From Acidobacteriota bacterium (GTDB lineage: Bacteria; Acidobacteriota; Terriglobia; Terriglobales; Acidobacteriaceae): a stretch of DNA of 6,589 nt. Every line of letters starts with the position of its first letter. Positions within the stretch are counted from its first letter, which is position 1. The stretch lies in contig JAJYAE010000249.1 in NCBI GenBank assembly GCA_021779695.1, positions 1-6,589 of the forward strand, given 5' to 3'. Positions 5,673-6,589 of this stretch are shown piece by piece. The notes under the pieces are model-generated. The model saw only the letters and a list, made by a program, of their open reading frames with translations. It was not told the DNA's origin and ran no database searches. A program made the translations under genes and the position numbers.

Positions 5673-5989
5673 CTGCTACGACTCCATTGTCGAAGGCGAA
5701 CATCAACAGGAGGTGAATCGCGGGACAATACCTCTTCAATTGAGAAAGGAACCCGAAGAGTACATGCAAAAGCCCGAACGGCCGGAAATTTGCGACTCGT
5801 CCCGCCGAACGCCGGAGAGGTAGACGCGGGGTTGTTGCTGAGAGCAATGGGTGGTCGGCCGGTGATTCGCTCGGAACGATCAGGATCTCTCAGAAAACCC
5901 TGCCCTAAGCCTACTTCCGATACAGATCTGCGCTCGATGAGTGACCCGGCCGATGTGGCGCTCGCTGAGCAGTCAACGGTGAAAGGGGG
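5673..5989. other. Non-coding gap between the oxidoreductase and PHP genes
   Basis: No gene is supported here. The frames that stay open are out of step with the real genes and have no recognisable product. AGGAGGTGA on the plus strand near 5709-5717 looks like a perfect Shine-Dalgarno but has no start codon at a suitable distance, so on the minus strand it may simply be a CACCTCCT stretch in the PHP leader. I found no convincing terminator behind the oxidoreductase gene and no clear promoter for the PHP gene, though one should lie here. Confidence 0.45.
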
Positions 5990-6589
5990 TCAAGTCCCGG
6001 TGAACTCGAGTGTCAGATGTTCGGGCGTGAGCTCTGAAAGAATCTCCCGCGCGTTCAACATGGCTGCCGGCGGCTGCGCCCCGGCCCTGTCGAACTTCCC
6101 CTCAAGCAGTCGCACGGTCACCGCGCAGATCAGCGGAGCCGAAAAGGCGTAGATGTCACGCCCCTGTGCACGGATTCGTCGGGTCATTCCTCCGCGGGTC
6201 GCAACTACATCTACGATGAAGCGTTGCGCTGAACGTCCCCTGGCATCCGCAACCTTCGGCGCAGGCGTCTCCGGGTTCCGGACATCGCCCAGCACAATCC
6301 GGTTCAGATAGGTATGGAGTTCGGCAGTCCTGACGTGCCGCGCGATGAGAACGATCTCGGAGAATGGCACCTCGACCATGGCCTGGCTGCCGAGTGGATC
6401 GGCAAATTCCCAGGACCTCTCTACGGGTGGCAAGGTCACGGGGACAAGCTTGCCTTCCGCAATCACCTGGCGTCGGGTCGTATTCGTCTTGCCGGTCATA
6501 CGCGTGCCGTGCGTAGGATGCCATGAATCGAGGCCAATCATGGTGTCGATGGTGTCTGCGCGGTCCCAATCGTCGAGCGCGGCTGTGAC
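5990..6589 (-). CDS. Saccharopine-dehydrogenase-like oxidoreductase, C-terminal part (partial)
   Basis: The frame is open from the right edge to the TGA at 5990-5992, giving the last 199 residues; the start is outside the window. The NAD(P)-binding Rossmann domain expected at the N-terminus is therefore not visible. What is seen matches the C-terminal half of the family often annotated as saccharopine dehydrogenase or trans-acting enoyl reductase. Numbering from the first visible codon, the recognisable stretches are GTRMTGKTN (28-36), MVEVPFSEIVLIARHVRTAE (71-90), GRDIYAFSAPL (144-154) and, near the end, LTPEHLTLE. These enzymes are usually not true lysine-pathway saccharopine dehydrogenases, and their substrates are mostly unknown. 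It runs in the same direction as the PHP gene but 377 bases upstream, so joint transcription is uncertain. Confidence 0.72.
   Translation of the reverse strand, partial: VTAALDDWDRADTIDTMIGLDSWHPTHGTRMTGKTNTTRRQVIAEGKLVPVTLPPVERSWEFADPLGSQAMVEVPFSEIVLIARHVRTAELHTYLNRIVLGDVRNPETPAPKVADARGRSAQRFIVDVVATRGGMTRRIRAQGRDIYAFSAPLICAVTVRLLEGKFDRAGAQPPAAMLNAREILSELTPEHLTLEFTGT

Noticed and set aside
5335..5847. 170-codon minus-strand frame crossing the PHP start region
   Set aside because: It overlaps the start of the PHP gene in another frame; its Ser/Glu-rich stretch comes from the 15-bp tandem repeat.
5790..6152. 120-codon plus-strand frame
   Set aside because: It overlaps the oxidoreductase gene in antisense and has no recognisable product.

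Overview
The window is GC-rich and carries parts or all of six protein genes around two long non-coding stretches. It reads like the chromosome of an acidobacterium of the Terriglobia type (Acidobacterium, Granulicella or Terriglobus relatives). That assignment is an inference. It rests on the style of the glutamyl-tRNA synthetase, on intergenic hairpin repeats headed TGCCCC that I associate with that group, and on a PHP-protein/glycosyltransferase pair. No rRNA or other marker is present to prove it.

Layout. Positions 1-102 (minus) hold the first 34 codons of an exported protein: a clear signal peptide, a good Shine-Dalgarno and a plausible promoter at 159-188. Positions 103-1065 are non-coding. 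This stretch contains four hairpin-type repeats at 301-581, an AT-richer stretch with no recognisable content (about 600-880), and a segment rich in short inverted repeats (about 890-1005) that could be an RNA or a long leader. Positions 1066-2628 (plus) are gltX, glutamyl-tRNA synthetase. It is followed with no gap by an unrecognised conserved-looking protein ending at 3215. That gene meets the next one tail to tail, and one CTAG provides the stop codons of both.

The minus strand from the right edge to 3212 carries three genes in the same direction. First is the C-terminal 199 residues of a saccharopine-dehydrogenase-like oxidoreductase (5990 to the edge). A 377-base gap follows, with a three-unit 15-bp tandem repeat lying just upstream of the next start. 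Then come a PHP-superfamily metal-dependent hydrolase (4452-5612) and, 43 bases on, a GT4 glycosyltransferase (3212-4408).

Function. gltX is housekeeping and its partner may be co-translated with it. The PHP protein and the glycosyltransferase look like a two-gene unit, presumably making and processing a sugar-containing compound, but the substrates cannot be read from the sequence. The most unusual items are this PHP-GT pair, the cluster of intergenic hairpin repeats, the unknown protein coupled to gltX, and two insertions in GltX.
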